This document shows positions 39,443 to 48,235 of a stretch of DNA of 64,000 nt, one piece after another. The DNA comes from Pantoea sp. 1.19 (lineage in GTDB: Bacteria; Pseudomonadota; Gammaproteobacteria; Enterobacterales; Enterobacteriaceae), in the NCBI RefSeq assembly GCF_001922585.1, contig NZ_MRBS01000001.1:186001-250000 (forward strand). Reading direction: 5' to 3'. The stretch's first letter is position 1; every line of letters begins with the position of its first letter. The notes under the pieces were generated by a model. The model had not been told where the DNA came from. It did no database searches and worked only from the letters and a program-made list of their open reading frames with translations. The translations under genes were made by a program, and so were the position numbers.

Positions 39443-40327
39443 ATGAATAGTATAGCAATTATTGAAGCAGTAAACACCACCTCTTTACCGTTCCACGGAC
39501 AGCACATCATCACCGCTATGGCAGCAGGTGTTGCGTATGTGGCAATGAGGCCGATTGTTGAAAATCTCGGCATGAGTTGGTCAACTCAGGTTCGTAAACT
39601 CATGGGCACTAAGCAAAAATTCAACTGTGTTCATATGAACATGGTTGCGATGGATAGCAAATTGCGCGACGTGCTGTGCATTCCACTTAAGAAGCTCAAT
39701 GGCTGGCTATTCAGCATTAACCCGGCGAAGGTGCGCGACGACATTCGCGACCGCCTGGTTCGTTACCAGGAAGAGTGCTTCACCGCTCTGCATGACTACT
39801 GGACTAAAGGCGCTGCCATCCGCAAGCCGGAAACAACCGTTGATGATCGCACTCCGCTGCGTGGCATCGTCAACCGCATCATGGGTAAGTACGGCATGAC
39901 CTACCAGGCTGTTTATAAGCTGGTTCACAAAGAGTTCGGCGTGAAGCACATCGACGAGCTTTCATCAAAGCAGACCGCTGAAGCAGTGGAGTATCTGGCC
40001 GGCAAGGTTATCGAAGGTGAGTTTTTGGGTAAGGGCGAAAAAGGATTGTCATCCTTTCAGTTCACCGATGAAGATCTCTGCCGGCTTGCGTGGTTATGGG
40101 ACATCGGGAACCGCATGCAGGATTTTGCAAAAGAGCTGACTCCAGCAATGTACTCAATGAAGTCTGCGCACGCCGGAAAATTTCACGACTTCGGCAAAGA
40201 GTTCCGCTGGACGTTCGAACAGGCTCGAGTGGCAATAGAGAAGGCCACGCTACACATTCCATATCAGCCAGAGCGTGATGATAACTGGTCACGTGTTCTG
40301 CCGCGTTTAAGGAAGGAGATTCACTGA
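39443..40327 (+). CDS. ant: Antirepressor, P22 Ant type
   Basis: 294 aa. The start MNSIAIIEAVNTTSLPFHGQ and VAYVAMRPIVENLGMSW are very close to P22 Ant. The middle has RGIVNRIMGKYGMTYQAVYKLVHKEFGV-like helices. P22 Ant binds and inactivates phage repressors. Transcribed with arc from an Mnt-controlled promoter. Located between tail genes I and J, not in a separate immI region as in P22. Confidence 0.9.
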   Translation: MNSIAIIEAVNTTSLPFHGQHIITAMAAGVAYVAMRPIVENLGMSWSTQVRKLMGTKQKFNCVHMNMVAMDSKLRDVLCIPLKKLNGWLFSINPAKVRDDIRDRLVRYQEECFTALHDYWTKGAAIRKPETTVDDRTPLRGIVNRIMGKYGMTYQAVYKLVHKEFGVKHIDELSSKQTAEAVEYLAGKVIEGEFLGKGEKGLSSFQFTDEDLCRLAWLWDIGNRMQDFAKELTPAMYSMKSAHAGKFHDFGKEFRWTFEQARVAIEKATLHIPYQPERDDNWSRVLPRLRKEIH

Positions 40328-40406
40328 CAGGCGCATGGGATGGCGCAAAAAGAAAACCGCCAGTGTGGAGCTGGCGGCCATGTCTACCAACGTATAGGAA
40401 CGTCTA

Positions 40407-41141
40407 ATGACTAAGTTGACTTTAGCAAAAAACTTTGGATCTGTCACTGAGAAAAGCATCGATAGCCAGTCGTTGCTTGAAATGGTTAATGCTGCTCGAA
40501 AAGAGTGCGGAGAGCCAATGGTGCGCAATAACAAGTTCCTTGAAAAAATCGAGGACGAGCTTGAAGGAGAGTTTTACACAAAAAGTGCAAAACCTTCTGG
40601 CAGTAGCGGAGGCAGGCCAATTGACGTAATTGGTATGACGATCAAGCAGGCGCTTCGTGTGGCGGCTCGGGAATCAAAAGCAGTTCGCCGTTCTCTGGTG
40701 GATAAGCTTGAGGCTATGCATGAGGCACACATTACCAGCGGTAAGTCTGTCACCGGTCTTGTTGAGTACCGCAAGGCACGCACATTGAAGATGACCGTCG
40801 AAGCCGTCACGAACCTCTTTGACCTGATGCCACACTTGGCACCTGAAGCGAAGCAGGTAGCAGCAGCCAGCCTCATCAATCCGATTGCCGGTTTCGATGC
40901 TATCCCGCTGCCGGTTATGGAAGAGATCCACTACACGGCGCGTGAGGTGGGGAAAATGCTGGATGTGTCGGCAAACAAAATCGGCCGTATCGCCAACAAG
41001 CACAGCCTTAAAACTGAAGAGTTCGGCAAGTTCTTCCTGGACAAGTCGGCGCACTCTGACAAGCAGGTCGAAGCATTCCGATACAACACCAACGGCGTCG
41101 AAGCTCTTCGTTACCTGATCCACGGCGCTGATGTGGCTTAA
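40407..41141 (+). CDS. Second antirepressor-like DNA-binding protein
   Basis: 244 aa. LLEMVNAARKECGEPMVRNNKFLEKIEDEL at the N-terminus (in parts) and a C-terminal YTAREVGKMLDVSANKIGRI ... YNTNGVEALRYLI that resembles the KilAC/ANT domain of phage antirepressors. Lies 79 bp after ant; the gap has a CCGCCAG/CTGGCGG hairpin (40353-40373). Ends just before the second 80-bp repeat. Probably an accessory antirepressor. Confidence 0.7.
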   Translation: MTKLTLAKNFGSVTEKSIDSQSLLEMVNAARKECGEPMVRNNKFLEKIEDELEGEFYTKSAKPSGSSGGRPIDVIGMTIKQALRVAARESKAVRRSLVDKLEAMHEAHITSGKSVTGLVEYRKARTLKMTVEAVTNLFDLMPHLAPEAKQVAAASLINPIAGFDAIPLPVMEEIHYTAREVGKMLDVSANKIGRIANKHSLKTEEFGKFFLDKSAHSDKQVEAFRYNTNGVEALRYLIHGADVA

Positions 41142-41176
41142 CTACGCCATTGGCGAATCTTCATTTAATCAATTAC

Positions 41177-41256
41177 TTAACCCGCTTCGGCGGGTTTTTG
41201 CTTTCTGATATCTGTCACACCCGCTTCGGCGGTTTTTTATGGGAGACATATGGCAA
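41177..41256 (+). repeat. 80-bp direct repeat, copy 2, with two terminators
   Basis: Identical to 35599-35678. It supplies two terminators, the ribosome site and the first codons of the J-like gene, and marks the end of the second cargo block. Confidence 0.95.
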
Positions 41257-44200
41257 CGATCAGTGGTGCAAAGGGCGGCAGTCAGAAACAGCATACGCCC
41301 GTAGAGCAGCAGGATTCAGCTCAGTCAATGGCCCGTTGTCGCATGCTGCTGGCACTGGGTGAAGGAGAGTTTGCCGGCCAGCTGACAGAGGGGGGTATTT
41401 ATTTGGACGGTACACCGCTAGGCAATGCCGACGGCAGCATGAATTTCGAGAATGTGTCTTGGGATTTTCGCCCAGGAACACAGACGCAGGAGCCAATACC
41501 AGGATTCCCGGCGGTGGAGAACGAAACCACCATTGGCGTAGCACTGACGAATGCCACGCCTTGGACGCGCGCGCTCAGCAATACCCAAATTGACGCTGTG
41601 TTGGTGCGAATCGGCATTACCGGGCTTCAGCAGCAGGAAAATAACGGCGATATTGTAGGAGCCACAATTACCTACCATATCGATGTGGCCACAGATGGTG
41701 GCGCTTACGAAACGGTTATGACTAAGACGGTGAACGAAAAGCTCAGCTCACTGTACGAACTCACGCACCGCATCAATCTGCCTAAATCCAGCACGGGCTG
41801 GCAGATCCGCGTCGTTCGCGATACTGCTGACAGCAGCACCCAACTGTTGCAGAACAAAACACAGGTGCAGGCCATTACTGAAGTGATCGACGCCCGCCTT
41901 CGTTACCCGCACACAGCGCTGCTGTACGTCTCTTTTAACGCAAAATCATTCAACAATATTCCGAGGATTTCCTGTAAGCCGAAGGGGCGAATTATTCGCA
42001 TTCCATCGAACTACGATCCATTAGCACGGACCTACATGGGTACCTGGGATGGAACCTTTAAATGGGGATGGACCAATAATCCGGCGTGGATCTGGTTTGA
42101 TGTTCTGACCGAACCACGTTTCGGGCTTGGCCGCCGTGTAAAGCCGGATATGCTGGATAAATGGGAACTTTACCGCATTGGGCAGCGTTGCGATCAGCAG
42201 GTACCTGATGGAAACGGAGGTAATGGCAAAGAACCTCGCTTCATGTTCGACGCTTACATCCAGTCACAGGCCGATGCGTGGCAGGTAATAAAGGACATCG
42301 CCGCTGGATTCAACGGGATGACGTTCTGGGGCAACAACATGTTTAACGTTGTCTCCGATATGCCGGTCGATACCTCGAAGCTACAGATCCTCACGCGCGC
42401 CTCGGTGGTAGGCAAGCCTACATACTCCAGCGGCAGCGAAAAGAACCGCTACTCCAGCGCGCTTATCAATTTTAGTGATCCAGAAAATCATTATCAGGAC
42501 CGTACCACGGCGGTAATTTTTCCTGACTTGGTGAAGCAGTTCAAGTTTAAGCAGACGCAAATCACCGCAATCGGCTGTACGCGCGAGAGCGAAGCACAAC
42601 GCCGGGGCGGATGGGCGGTTTATTCCAACTCACTTGACCGGATTATCACGCTACAGACCGGTCTTGATGGCTATGTTTACGTGCCGGGAACTGTGTTTGC
42701 ATTTGCCGACGAACGCCTTTCAGGGCGGGTTTATGGCGGGCGTATCACCGGATATAACGCCGTGCTGAAGGCTGTGACAACCGATCGGGGTACCAGTGCC
42801 GTTGCGGGTGACACGCTCATGATCCGCACGCAGGGCGGTACCGTTGAAAGCAGGGTGATTCAGTCCGTAAACGGAACGCAGCTGGTGGTTGCCACGCCTT
42901 TCACGGCAGCACCGTTATCCAACGCTGTATTCGTCATCGATGCCGGGCAGTTGCGCCTGCAATACTTCCGCGTTACAAACCTGAGATTTGATGATGAAGA
43001 AAACACCTTCACAATCACAGGGGCCGAGTATAACGCATCAAAATATGATGCGGTCGATAACAATGCTCGTCTGGATACGCCTCCGATCAGCCTAATCCCG
43101 ACCGGGCTGGTGGCGCAGCCGGGAAATATCTCCGTCTCTGGCTATGATAGCGTTCGCCAAGGGCAGCGTGTTGCTACGCTTGTGGCTACATGGGATGCGC
43201 CGCTTGATAAAAGTGGAAAGCCTCAGGCAGATATAGTTGCCTATCAGATACAGTGGAAACGCGGGGAGAGCCAGTGGATTAATACCCCTGAAACGGGCCT
43301 GAGAAATATTGAGGTAGTGGGAATTTTTGCGGGTGATTACCTGGTGCGAGTCCGGGCGATCAACTCCGCCGGCGCTTCCAGTCTGTGGGCTACATCTGCC
43401 CTAACACAACTCTCTGGACGCATGGGAGATGTTCCGAAGCCAATCGGCCTGACCGCTACTGATGATGTCGTTTTTGGTATCAACGTCAGCTGGTCATTCC
43501 CGGCCAACACCGGCGACACGCTGAAAACTGAAATTCAGTACAGCCTGACCGGTAGCGACGCTGATGCGATGCTGCTGGCCGATGTACCATATCCGCAGCG
43601 CAAATATCAGCAGATGGGCCTGAAAGCGGGGCAGATTTTCTGGTATCGCGCGCAGCTGGTAGACCGAACCGGCAATGAGTCCGGTTACACGGAGTGGGTG
43701 CGTGGACAGGCCAGCATCGATGTTTCCGACATTACGGATGCAATCCTGGAGGAGATTAAAGACTCCGAGGTGTTCCAAAGCCTTATCGAAAACGCCGTTG
43801 ACAGTAGCGAAAAACTGGCTGGGCTGGCCGAGGCCATTCGGGAAAACGCGGACGGTCTTGCAGCCGCTGTCGGCTCAAATAAACAGACCGCAGAGGCGAT
43901 TATCGGCAACTCGCTGGCTATCGCTGATGTTGTCGTGCGGCAGTCTGCGCAGCAGGGCGCTAATTCTGCAAAATTTGAACAGCTCCGGGAGGTCATTGCC
44001 ACCGAGTCGGAAGCGAGGGTGACGGACGTGACTCGCCTCGAGGCGAAAACCTCGCAAAACGAGTCGGGGCTGACGGAGGTACGCCAGACGTTGGCAAACG
44101 AGACGGAGGCCCGCACTACCGCAGTAAACGAGCTGACTGCAAAAACGGAGCAGAACCGCGCTGACGTCACAGATTTGACGCAAGCGGTGACCACACTTGA

Positions 44201-45014
44201 CTCCGCTATGTCGTCCCGTCTGGAGGAGCTGGGTGCCCGCACTGACACGGCCAGCGGCGGCGTGCAGAACAACGCTATCGCACTGATCAACAATGCTCTG
44301 GCTCAGGTCAGCCAGCGCAACCTACTGAGCGTTCAGTACCGGGACAACAAAGCGGGGATTGAGCGCGTAGATAACGTCATGGCCGACGCGAGTCAGGCTG
44401 TAGCCGAGTCCCTGAAAACGTTGGATGCGAGCGCAGGCGCCGGTAGTGGCAACGCGACTGATTTCGCGCAGGTGATGGCTGATTTTTCGCAGGTTTCGGC
44501 GACTAAAATCAACTCGCTCAGCGTGACTGTGAACGGTCAGAGCGCCGTAATAAATCAGACCGCGCAGGCTTTGGCCGATGTCAACGGCAATCTCAATGCG
44601 ATGTACAGCATCAAAGTTGGGGTCGACTCAAACGGTCGTCAATATGCTGCTGGGATGGGCATTGGGGTGCAGAATACGCCTGCTGGGATGCAGTCGCAGG
44701 TGCTGTTTCTGGCAGACAGATTTGCGGTTATGTCTCAGGCCGGCGGCGCAGTGTCATTGCCGTTTGTGATTCAAAACGGCCAGACATTTATCCGAGAAAC
44801 GTTTATTCAGGACGGGACTATCGGCAACACAAAAATCGGCAACTATATCCAGTCAAATGATTATGCACCAGGAACATCAGGATGGAGGCTAGATAAGGGC
44901 GGTAACTTTGAGATAAACGGTGTTGCCGGAGGGGGTAGGATGCTTATTTCAAGTAACTTAATTCAAATCTTCGATGGCAATAATGTCCTGCGCGTAAGAA
45001 TGGGGTTATGGTAA
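41250..45014 (+). CDS. Host specificity protein J-like (central tail fibre)
   Basis: 1254 aa. N-terminal SQSMARCRMLLALGEGEFAG, FENVSWDFRPGTQTQEPI and KPGRIIRIPSNYDP-like blocks as in lambda J. Fibronectin-type regions at about residues 620-800 (GLVAQPGNISVSGYDSVRQG; LVRVRAINSAGASS), then a long coiled-coil section (about 840-1100) and a C-terminal DUF1983-like part with IQSNDYAPGTSGWRLDKGG. Receptor recognition is expected at the C-terminus. Confidence 0.95.
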   Translation: MATISGAKGGSQKQHTPVEQQDSAQSMARCRMLLALGEGEFAGQLTEGGIYLDGTPLGNADGSMNFENVSWDFRPGTQTQEPIPGFPAVENETTIGVALTNATPWTRALSNTQIDAVLVRIGITGLQQQENNGDIVGATITYHIDVATDGGAYETVMTKTVNEKLSSLYELTHRINLPKSSTGWQIRVVRDTADSSTQLLQNKTQVQAITEVIDARLRYPHTALLYVSFNAKSFNNIPRISCKPKGRIIRIPSNYDPLARTYMGTWDGTFKWGWTNNPAWIWFDVLTEPRFGLGRRVKPDMLDKWELYRIGQRCDQQVPDGNGGNGKEPRFMFDAYIQSQADAWQVIKDIAAGFNGMTFWGNNMFNVVSDMPVDTSKLQILTRASVVGKPTYSSGSEKNRYSSALINFSDPENHYQDRTTAVIFPDLVKQFKFKQTQITAIGCTRESEAQRRGGWAVYSNSLDRIITLQTGLDGYVYVPGTVFAFADERLSGRVYGGRITGYNAVLKAVTTDRGTSAVAGDTLMIRTQGGTVESRVIQSVNGTQLVVATPFTAAPLSNAVFVIDAGQLRLQYFRVTNLRFDDEENTFTITGAEYNASKYDAVDNNARLDTPPISLIPTGLVAQPGNISVSGYDSVRQGQRVATLVATWDAPLDKSGKPQADIVAYQIQWKRGESQWINTPETGLRNIEVVGIFAGDYLVRVRAINSAGASSLWATSALTQLSGRMGDVPKPIGLTATDDVVFGINVSWSFPANTGDTLKTEIQYSLTGSDADAMLLADVPYPQRKYQQMGLKAGQIFWYRAQLVDRTGNESGYTEWVRGQASIDVSDITDAILEEIKDSEVFQSLIENAVDSSEKLAGLAEAIRENADGLAAAVGSNKQTAEAIIGNSLAIADVVVRQSAQQGANSAKFEQLREVIATESEARVTDVTRLEAKTSQNESGLTEVRQTLANETEARTTAVNELTAKTEQNRADVTDLTQAVTTLDSAMSSRLEELGARTDTASGGVQNNAIALINNALAQVSQRNLLSVQYRDNKAGIERVDNVMADASQAVAESLKTLDASAGAGSGNATDFAQVMADFSQVSATKINSLSVTVNGQSAVINQTAQALADVNGNLNAMYSIKVGVDSNGRQYAAGMGIGVQNTPAGMQSQVLFLADRFAVMSQAGGAVSLPFVIQNGQTFIRETFIQDGTIGNTKIGNYIQSNDYAPGTSGWRLDKGGNFEINGVAGGGRMLISSNLIQIFDGNNVLRVRMGLW

Positions 45015-45319
45015 TGCCACAGGGGCTACAATGCTGGGATTCATCTGGGAGAATTTCTGTTGATCTTTCTGATTTTTCATTAAGATTCATTGGCGTTGTC
45101 AGCGTACAATTTTTTTCAGGTGATAGCATGAAAAATATATCCTTCCCCGGAATTACTGTAGATGGGAGCATCGTCACGCCTGTGTCTAACTCATTTGATC
45201 CGTCTTATACCAGCCTGTATTCCTGCAGGGCATATAACGGGGGATTTACGGTAACGTATCTACCTGAATACACCTCGCGTGCATTAGTCCTTAATGTGGA
45301 GGTATATAGCTTTCAATGA
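45008..45319 (+). CDS. DUF6453-like tail-tip accessory protein
   Basis: 103 aa, ATG overlapping the J stop. MPQGLQCWDSSGRISVDLSD is the start typical of the DUF6453 family as I recall it, encoded directly after J in several lambdoid phages. Beta-rich. Role unknown, perhaps a cap or receptor-binding addition to J. Confidence 0.7.
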   Translation: MVMPQGLQCWDSSGRISVDLSDFSLRFIGVVSVQFFSGDSMKNISFPGITVDGSIVTPVSNSFDPSYTSLYSCRAYNGGFTVTYLPEYTSRALVLNVEVYSFQ

Positions 45320-45957
45320 GCGGATTTGAGGCTTTCAATCAAAATGGCAAAATAACGATAGACTCCAACAACAGATCTACAATATTTCTTGACAGGAGGG
45401 GCGTTTCACCAATCACCGATGTTGGTGCTGTTCAGGTTGTTAACCCATTCACTGACGGATACTCGTTTGGTTTTTCTGCTCAACAGTTCTGGAATGACGG
45501 TAACTTACGCTGGCTTAGGATGAACACTGGTAAGGTTTCAATGCCTGGTGCGGATATGTTTGAGCCTGAAGCTGGAGATATGATCCGGACTTCAAGGAAT
45601 TCGAGCATTCAAAGTGGATATCTGGATGTATTTGATCAAAATGGAAACATCGTTTGGAGTGCTAAGTCTGCAGCAAGCATGCCTAGAATTATTGGCTTTA
45701 TGGATATACCTGCAGGATTTGATCTGCAAAACAACGTTTTTTCTATTCACCCGGGATTTAATCCGTGGATTCTCATCAATTCTACCCCCGGGAATTACAG
45801 TAATGACGGTGCTGTATCAGGATACTCAGGGGTTGTTTTGAAGTGGGATGGAAGCCAGTTACAGGCGTCATATGTTTCAAAAAATCAGAAAAGCTGGTCT
45901 CAGATTCTTCAATCTTCAGGATTGAGAATTCCGCTCGCCAAATTTGTAGGAATTTAA
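45316..45957 (+). CDS. Hypothetical tail accessory protein, 213 aa
   Basis: Begins MSGFEAFNQNGKITIDSNNR, similar in plan to the preceding protein (an object described as QCWDSSGRI there, FNQNGKI here) and repeats the pattern later (YLDVFDQNGNIVWSAKSAAS). Beta-rich, no membrane segment. Coupled to both tail genes. AT-richer than J. Function unknown. Confidence 0.65.
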   Translation: MSGFEAFNQNGKITIDSNNRSTIFLDRRGVSPITDVGAVQVVNPFTDGYSFGFSAQQFWNDGNLRWLRMNTGKVSMPGADMFEPEAGDMIRTSRNSSIQSGYLDVFDQNGNIVWSAKSAASMPRIIGFMDIPAGFDLQNNVFSIHPGFNPWILINSTPGNYSNDGAVSGYSGVVLKWDGSQLQASYVSKNQKSWSQILQSSGLRIPLAKFVGI

Positions 45958-45966
45958 GAGGAAACT

Positions 45967-47184
45967 ATGATTTACACAACAGGAACAATTTCAGTTAACG
46001 GCAATACCGCAACCGGCACAGGCACAAACTGGACGGCTGCCGGCAGTCTGATCCGAGTGGGCTGCACTATCATCGTGATGTCTAATCCTGCGCAGGTTTT
46101 CCAGATCACCGCCGTGAATTCAGCAACTGGGCTGACCGTCAGTCCCGCAGCATCGCCGGCGTTGTCCGGGCAGAAATACGCCATCCTGCTCAGTGACAGC
46201 CTGAGCGTGGACGGTCTGGCGCAGGACATCGCTGAAACGTTCCGCATGTATCAGTCCTACATGGGCGGGTTCGCTGACGTAATGAACGGCGCCGGTGATG
46301 TGACCATCACTATTAACGGCGAGCAGGTAACCGTTCCCGGGCAAAAGTCGCTGGCAAAAAAAGGGGCTAATAACGACATCACCAGCCTGAACGGATTGAC
46401 TACTGCGCTTAGCATTGCGCAGGGTGGGACGGGGGCGAAAGCCGCGAGTGATGCCTGGAAGAATATTGCGCAGTTCGGCAGCGAGAGTGGCACTGCTGCT
46501 CAGGGTAATGATCCACGATTAAACACGATTGATGGTAAGAGCGGTGGATTGATAAATGGTGATATAAAAGCGGTTGGAGGGAAAAGCATAGGGTTAGAAA
46601 CCGCTTTTGGAGGTAATAAAAAAATATATATAAGCAACAGTTCTGGCGATGGTCAGCCGAATACATATATAAACTTTTTAAAGGGTGCCTGGTACGATGG
46701 TTCATATACAGCCGGTGGAGTAAGGGGCGGAGATACGTTACTATCTCACTTTCAAGTGTCTGTGATTGCGAAAGAAGGACTGGGCGCTGACTTTTTATTT
46801 TATCCAGACGGCAGGGGGGTGGGTAACTGGCAGACCCAATCTGACGAGAGAATCAAAAAAATATTTGGATATATAGAAGACCCGCTGGTAAAGATGCGTG
46901 GAATACGCGGTATCCATTATGAGAGGCTGGATACTGGGGTTAGAGGGTATGGGTTTAGTGCCCAGTCTGTTCAATCTGTGTTCCCAGACGCAGTAACGAA
47001 AACGGGCCGAATTACTCTTAAAGATGGAACCGTGGTGGACGATGTGCTTTCTCCTGACACTTATGGCGTATCGGCCGCTCTTCACCATGAAGCAATATTA
47101 GCTCTTATGGAATCCATCGAAGAGCGCGACAAAGTCGTAGCTGACCTGATCGGCAGGATTGAAAAGCTTGAAAAGACCGCTTGA
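45967..47184 (+). CDS. Tail fibre protein with S74 intramolecular chaperone domain
   Basis: 405 aa. N-terminal part (TGTISVNGNTATGTGTNWTA) is a common fibre-attachment fold. The middle has QGGTGAKAASDAWKNIAQF repeats seen in fibres. C-terminus with QTQSDERIKKIFGYIEDPL is the peptidase S74/endosialidase chaperone that trims itself at the conserved Ser (SDERIKK) after trimer folding. End of the late operon. Confidence 0.9.
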   Translation: MIYTTGTISVNGNTATGTGTNWTAAGSLIRVGCTIIVMSNPAQVFQITAVNSATGLTVSPAASPALSGQKYAILLSDSLSVDGLAQDIAETFRMYQSYMGGFADVMNGAGDVTITINGEQVTVPGQKSLAKKGANNDITSLNGLTTALSIAQGGTGAKAASDAWKNIAQFGSESGTAAQGNDPRLNTIDGKSGGLINGDIKAVGGKSIGLETAFGGNKKIYISNSSGDGQPNTYINFLKGAWYDGSYTAGGVRGGDTLLSHFQVSVIAKEGLGADFLFYPDGRGVGNWQTQSDERIKKIFGYIEDPLVKMRGIRGIHYERLDTGVRGYGFSAQSVQSVFPDAVTKTGRITLKDGTVVDDVLSPDTYGVSAALHHEAILALMESIEERDKVVADLIGRIEKLEKTA

Positions 47185-47296
47185 TGGTGCTGACCTGCCT
47201 TGGCGTCACTGAATAGTGCGCTCTAAATTCATCGACAACTCAACGTAGTAACTCTCCCCGCCAAAAACCCGCTTGATAGCCTGCCTCGATCAATAA

Positions 47297-47316
47297 TACT
47301 GTATATAAATACAGTA
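47297..47316 (+). promoter_or_regulatory. LexA (SOS) box
   Basis: TACTGTATATAAATACAGTA: 20 bp, CTGT-N8-ACAG with perfect outer palindrome TACTGTAT/ATACAGTA. Twenty bases before the start of 47336-47578, with no other gene nearby. Expected to make the next two genes DNA-damage inducible. Confidence 0.88.
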
Positions 47317-47335
47317 ACTAATCGGAGTAACTATC

Positions 47336-47578
47336 ATGCCGCGAGCATACGAGATAGAGACGGCGTTTGTGGCCGCTATCAGCATTGGCCGGGGAGGGCG
47401 CCGGACGGTATCAACGACGGATTTTGTGCGAGAGCTGGGACATGTTAACTGGCACTGGACATTGGCGGAGGCAAACCGTTGGATTGAGACTCACCAGCAC
47501 TCGTTTCGCGACGTGAGCACCGAGGAGGGAGAGCGCCGTACATTCCACCTGTTCAACCCGAACAACGGCGGTCGCTAA
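47336..47578 (+). CDS. SOS-controlled hypothetical protein, 80 aa
   Basis: Not recognised. MPRAYEIETAFVAAISIGRG then FVRELGHVNWHWTLAEANRW, which may be a short winged-helix or helix-turn-helix element. ATG behind CGGAG, just after the LexA box. Forms a two-gene unit with the UmuD'-like gene. I recall similar pairs at the end of other enterobacterial prophages. Confidence 0.65.
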   Translation: MPRAYEIETAFVAAISIGRGGRRTVSTTDFVRELGHVNWHWTLAEANRWIETHQHSFRDVSTEEGERRTFHLFNPNNGGR

Positions 47579-47579
47579 T

Positions 47580-47897
47580 ATGGGGTTTCCGTCACCAGCG
47601 AGGGACTACGTCGAGCGCCCCTTTCGAATTGACGAACTGCCGGGCATCGACACGTCTGTGCGCGTGCATGATTTCCCTGGCGGGTTTGCGATCATCAAGC
47701 CTGTCTCTCAGGCAAAAATTGGAGATACGCTGCTGGTTAGCAACTGCGGAAGTATTGAGTTTGTCAGGCTGTCGGTGAAAGGGCTGGTAATGCCAGATGG
47801 AGAGTGCATTGCCGGCGAACAAATGGAGGGCGTCGAGGTGCTTGGGCGGGTGATTTACCAGGTGCTGGATTTTACCGATGGGGCAGGGCCTGTTTGA
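47580..47897 (+). CDS. UmuD'-like protein without the catalytic Ser-Lys pair
   Basis: 105 aa. It opens with MGFPSPARDYVERPFRIDEL, nearly the sequence around the UmuD cleavage site (CGFPSPAADYVEQRIDL), so it starts where mature UmuD' begins. The rest follows the S24 fold (KIGDTLLVSNCG, SIEFVRLSVKG, VEVLGRVIYQVLDF), but the GDSM serine motif is missing and Arg stands near the usual Lys. A pre-processed, catalytically dead UmuD' analogue is likely. P1 HumD is a known phage UmuD' analogue. Confidence 0.65.
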   Translation: MGFPSPARDYVERPFRIDELPGIDTSVRVHDFPGGFAIIKPVSQAKIGDTLLVSNCGSIEFVRLSVKGLVMPDGECIAGEQMEGVEVLGRVIYQVLDFTDGAGPV

Positions 47898-48023
47898 GTG
47901 GGACAGATTTGGGACATGCAGGGGTTTGAGTCGTTTTACATGCCTTTGCATGTTTTTGCATCATGGGACGTGTGAGCGCGGTCAGATGCGGTAAGTTACT
48001 GTGTTAAAAGCTGATTCTAGGAA

Positions 48024-48068
48024 CTTCTAAGCCGTAGGTCACAGGTTCGAATCCTGTAGGGCGTGCCA
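48024..48068 (+). other. Attachment site: 3' half of tRNA-Arg(UCU)
   Basis: Starts at the anticodon loop CTTCTAA (48024-48030) and continues through T arm ACAGG-TTCGAAT-CCTGT to AGGGCGT-G-CCA. The 5' half is absent: the upstream bases cannot pair. It resembles argU-type tRNA. It is the right end of the lambdoid prophage and the left end of the P4-like element. Confidence 0.85.
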
Positions 48069-48190
48069 TTTTCACTTCTCCTGTCGTCTACTAAAGTCCA
48101 CAAAATCCCAGTCAGTAAGCACCTTCCCGCGAATCTCATTATCTCAACGTCTACTATCATCTATTGAAATCAACAATCATGTGGGGGTAC

Positions 48191-48235
48191 ATTTGGGGGT
48201 AGATTCCTGTTCAATGAAATGAGATACCCCCAAAT
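48191..48235. repeat. Inverted repeat over the integrase start
   Basis: ATTTGGGGGTA (48191-48201) and TACCCCCAAAT (48225-48235) are perfect 11-bp arms; a further GGGGGTA lies at 48183. The right arm ends on the first base of the TTG start codon. Could be integrase arm sites or an mRNA hairpin limiting integrase synthesis. Confidence 0.75.

Noticed and set aside
47992..48068. Complete tRNA-Arg gene at the pr ophage end
   Set aside because: The bases before the anticodon loop cannot form the acceptor, D or anticodon 5' strands. Only the 3' half is present, as expected for an attachment site.
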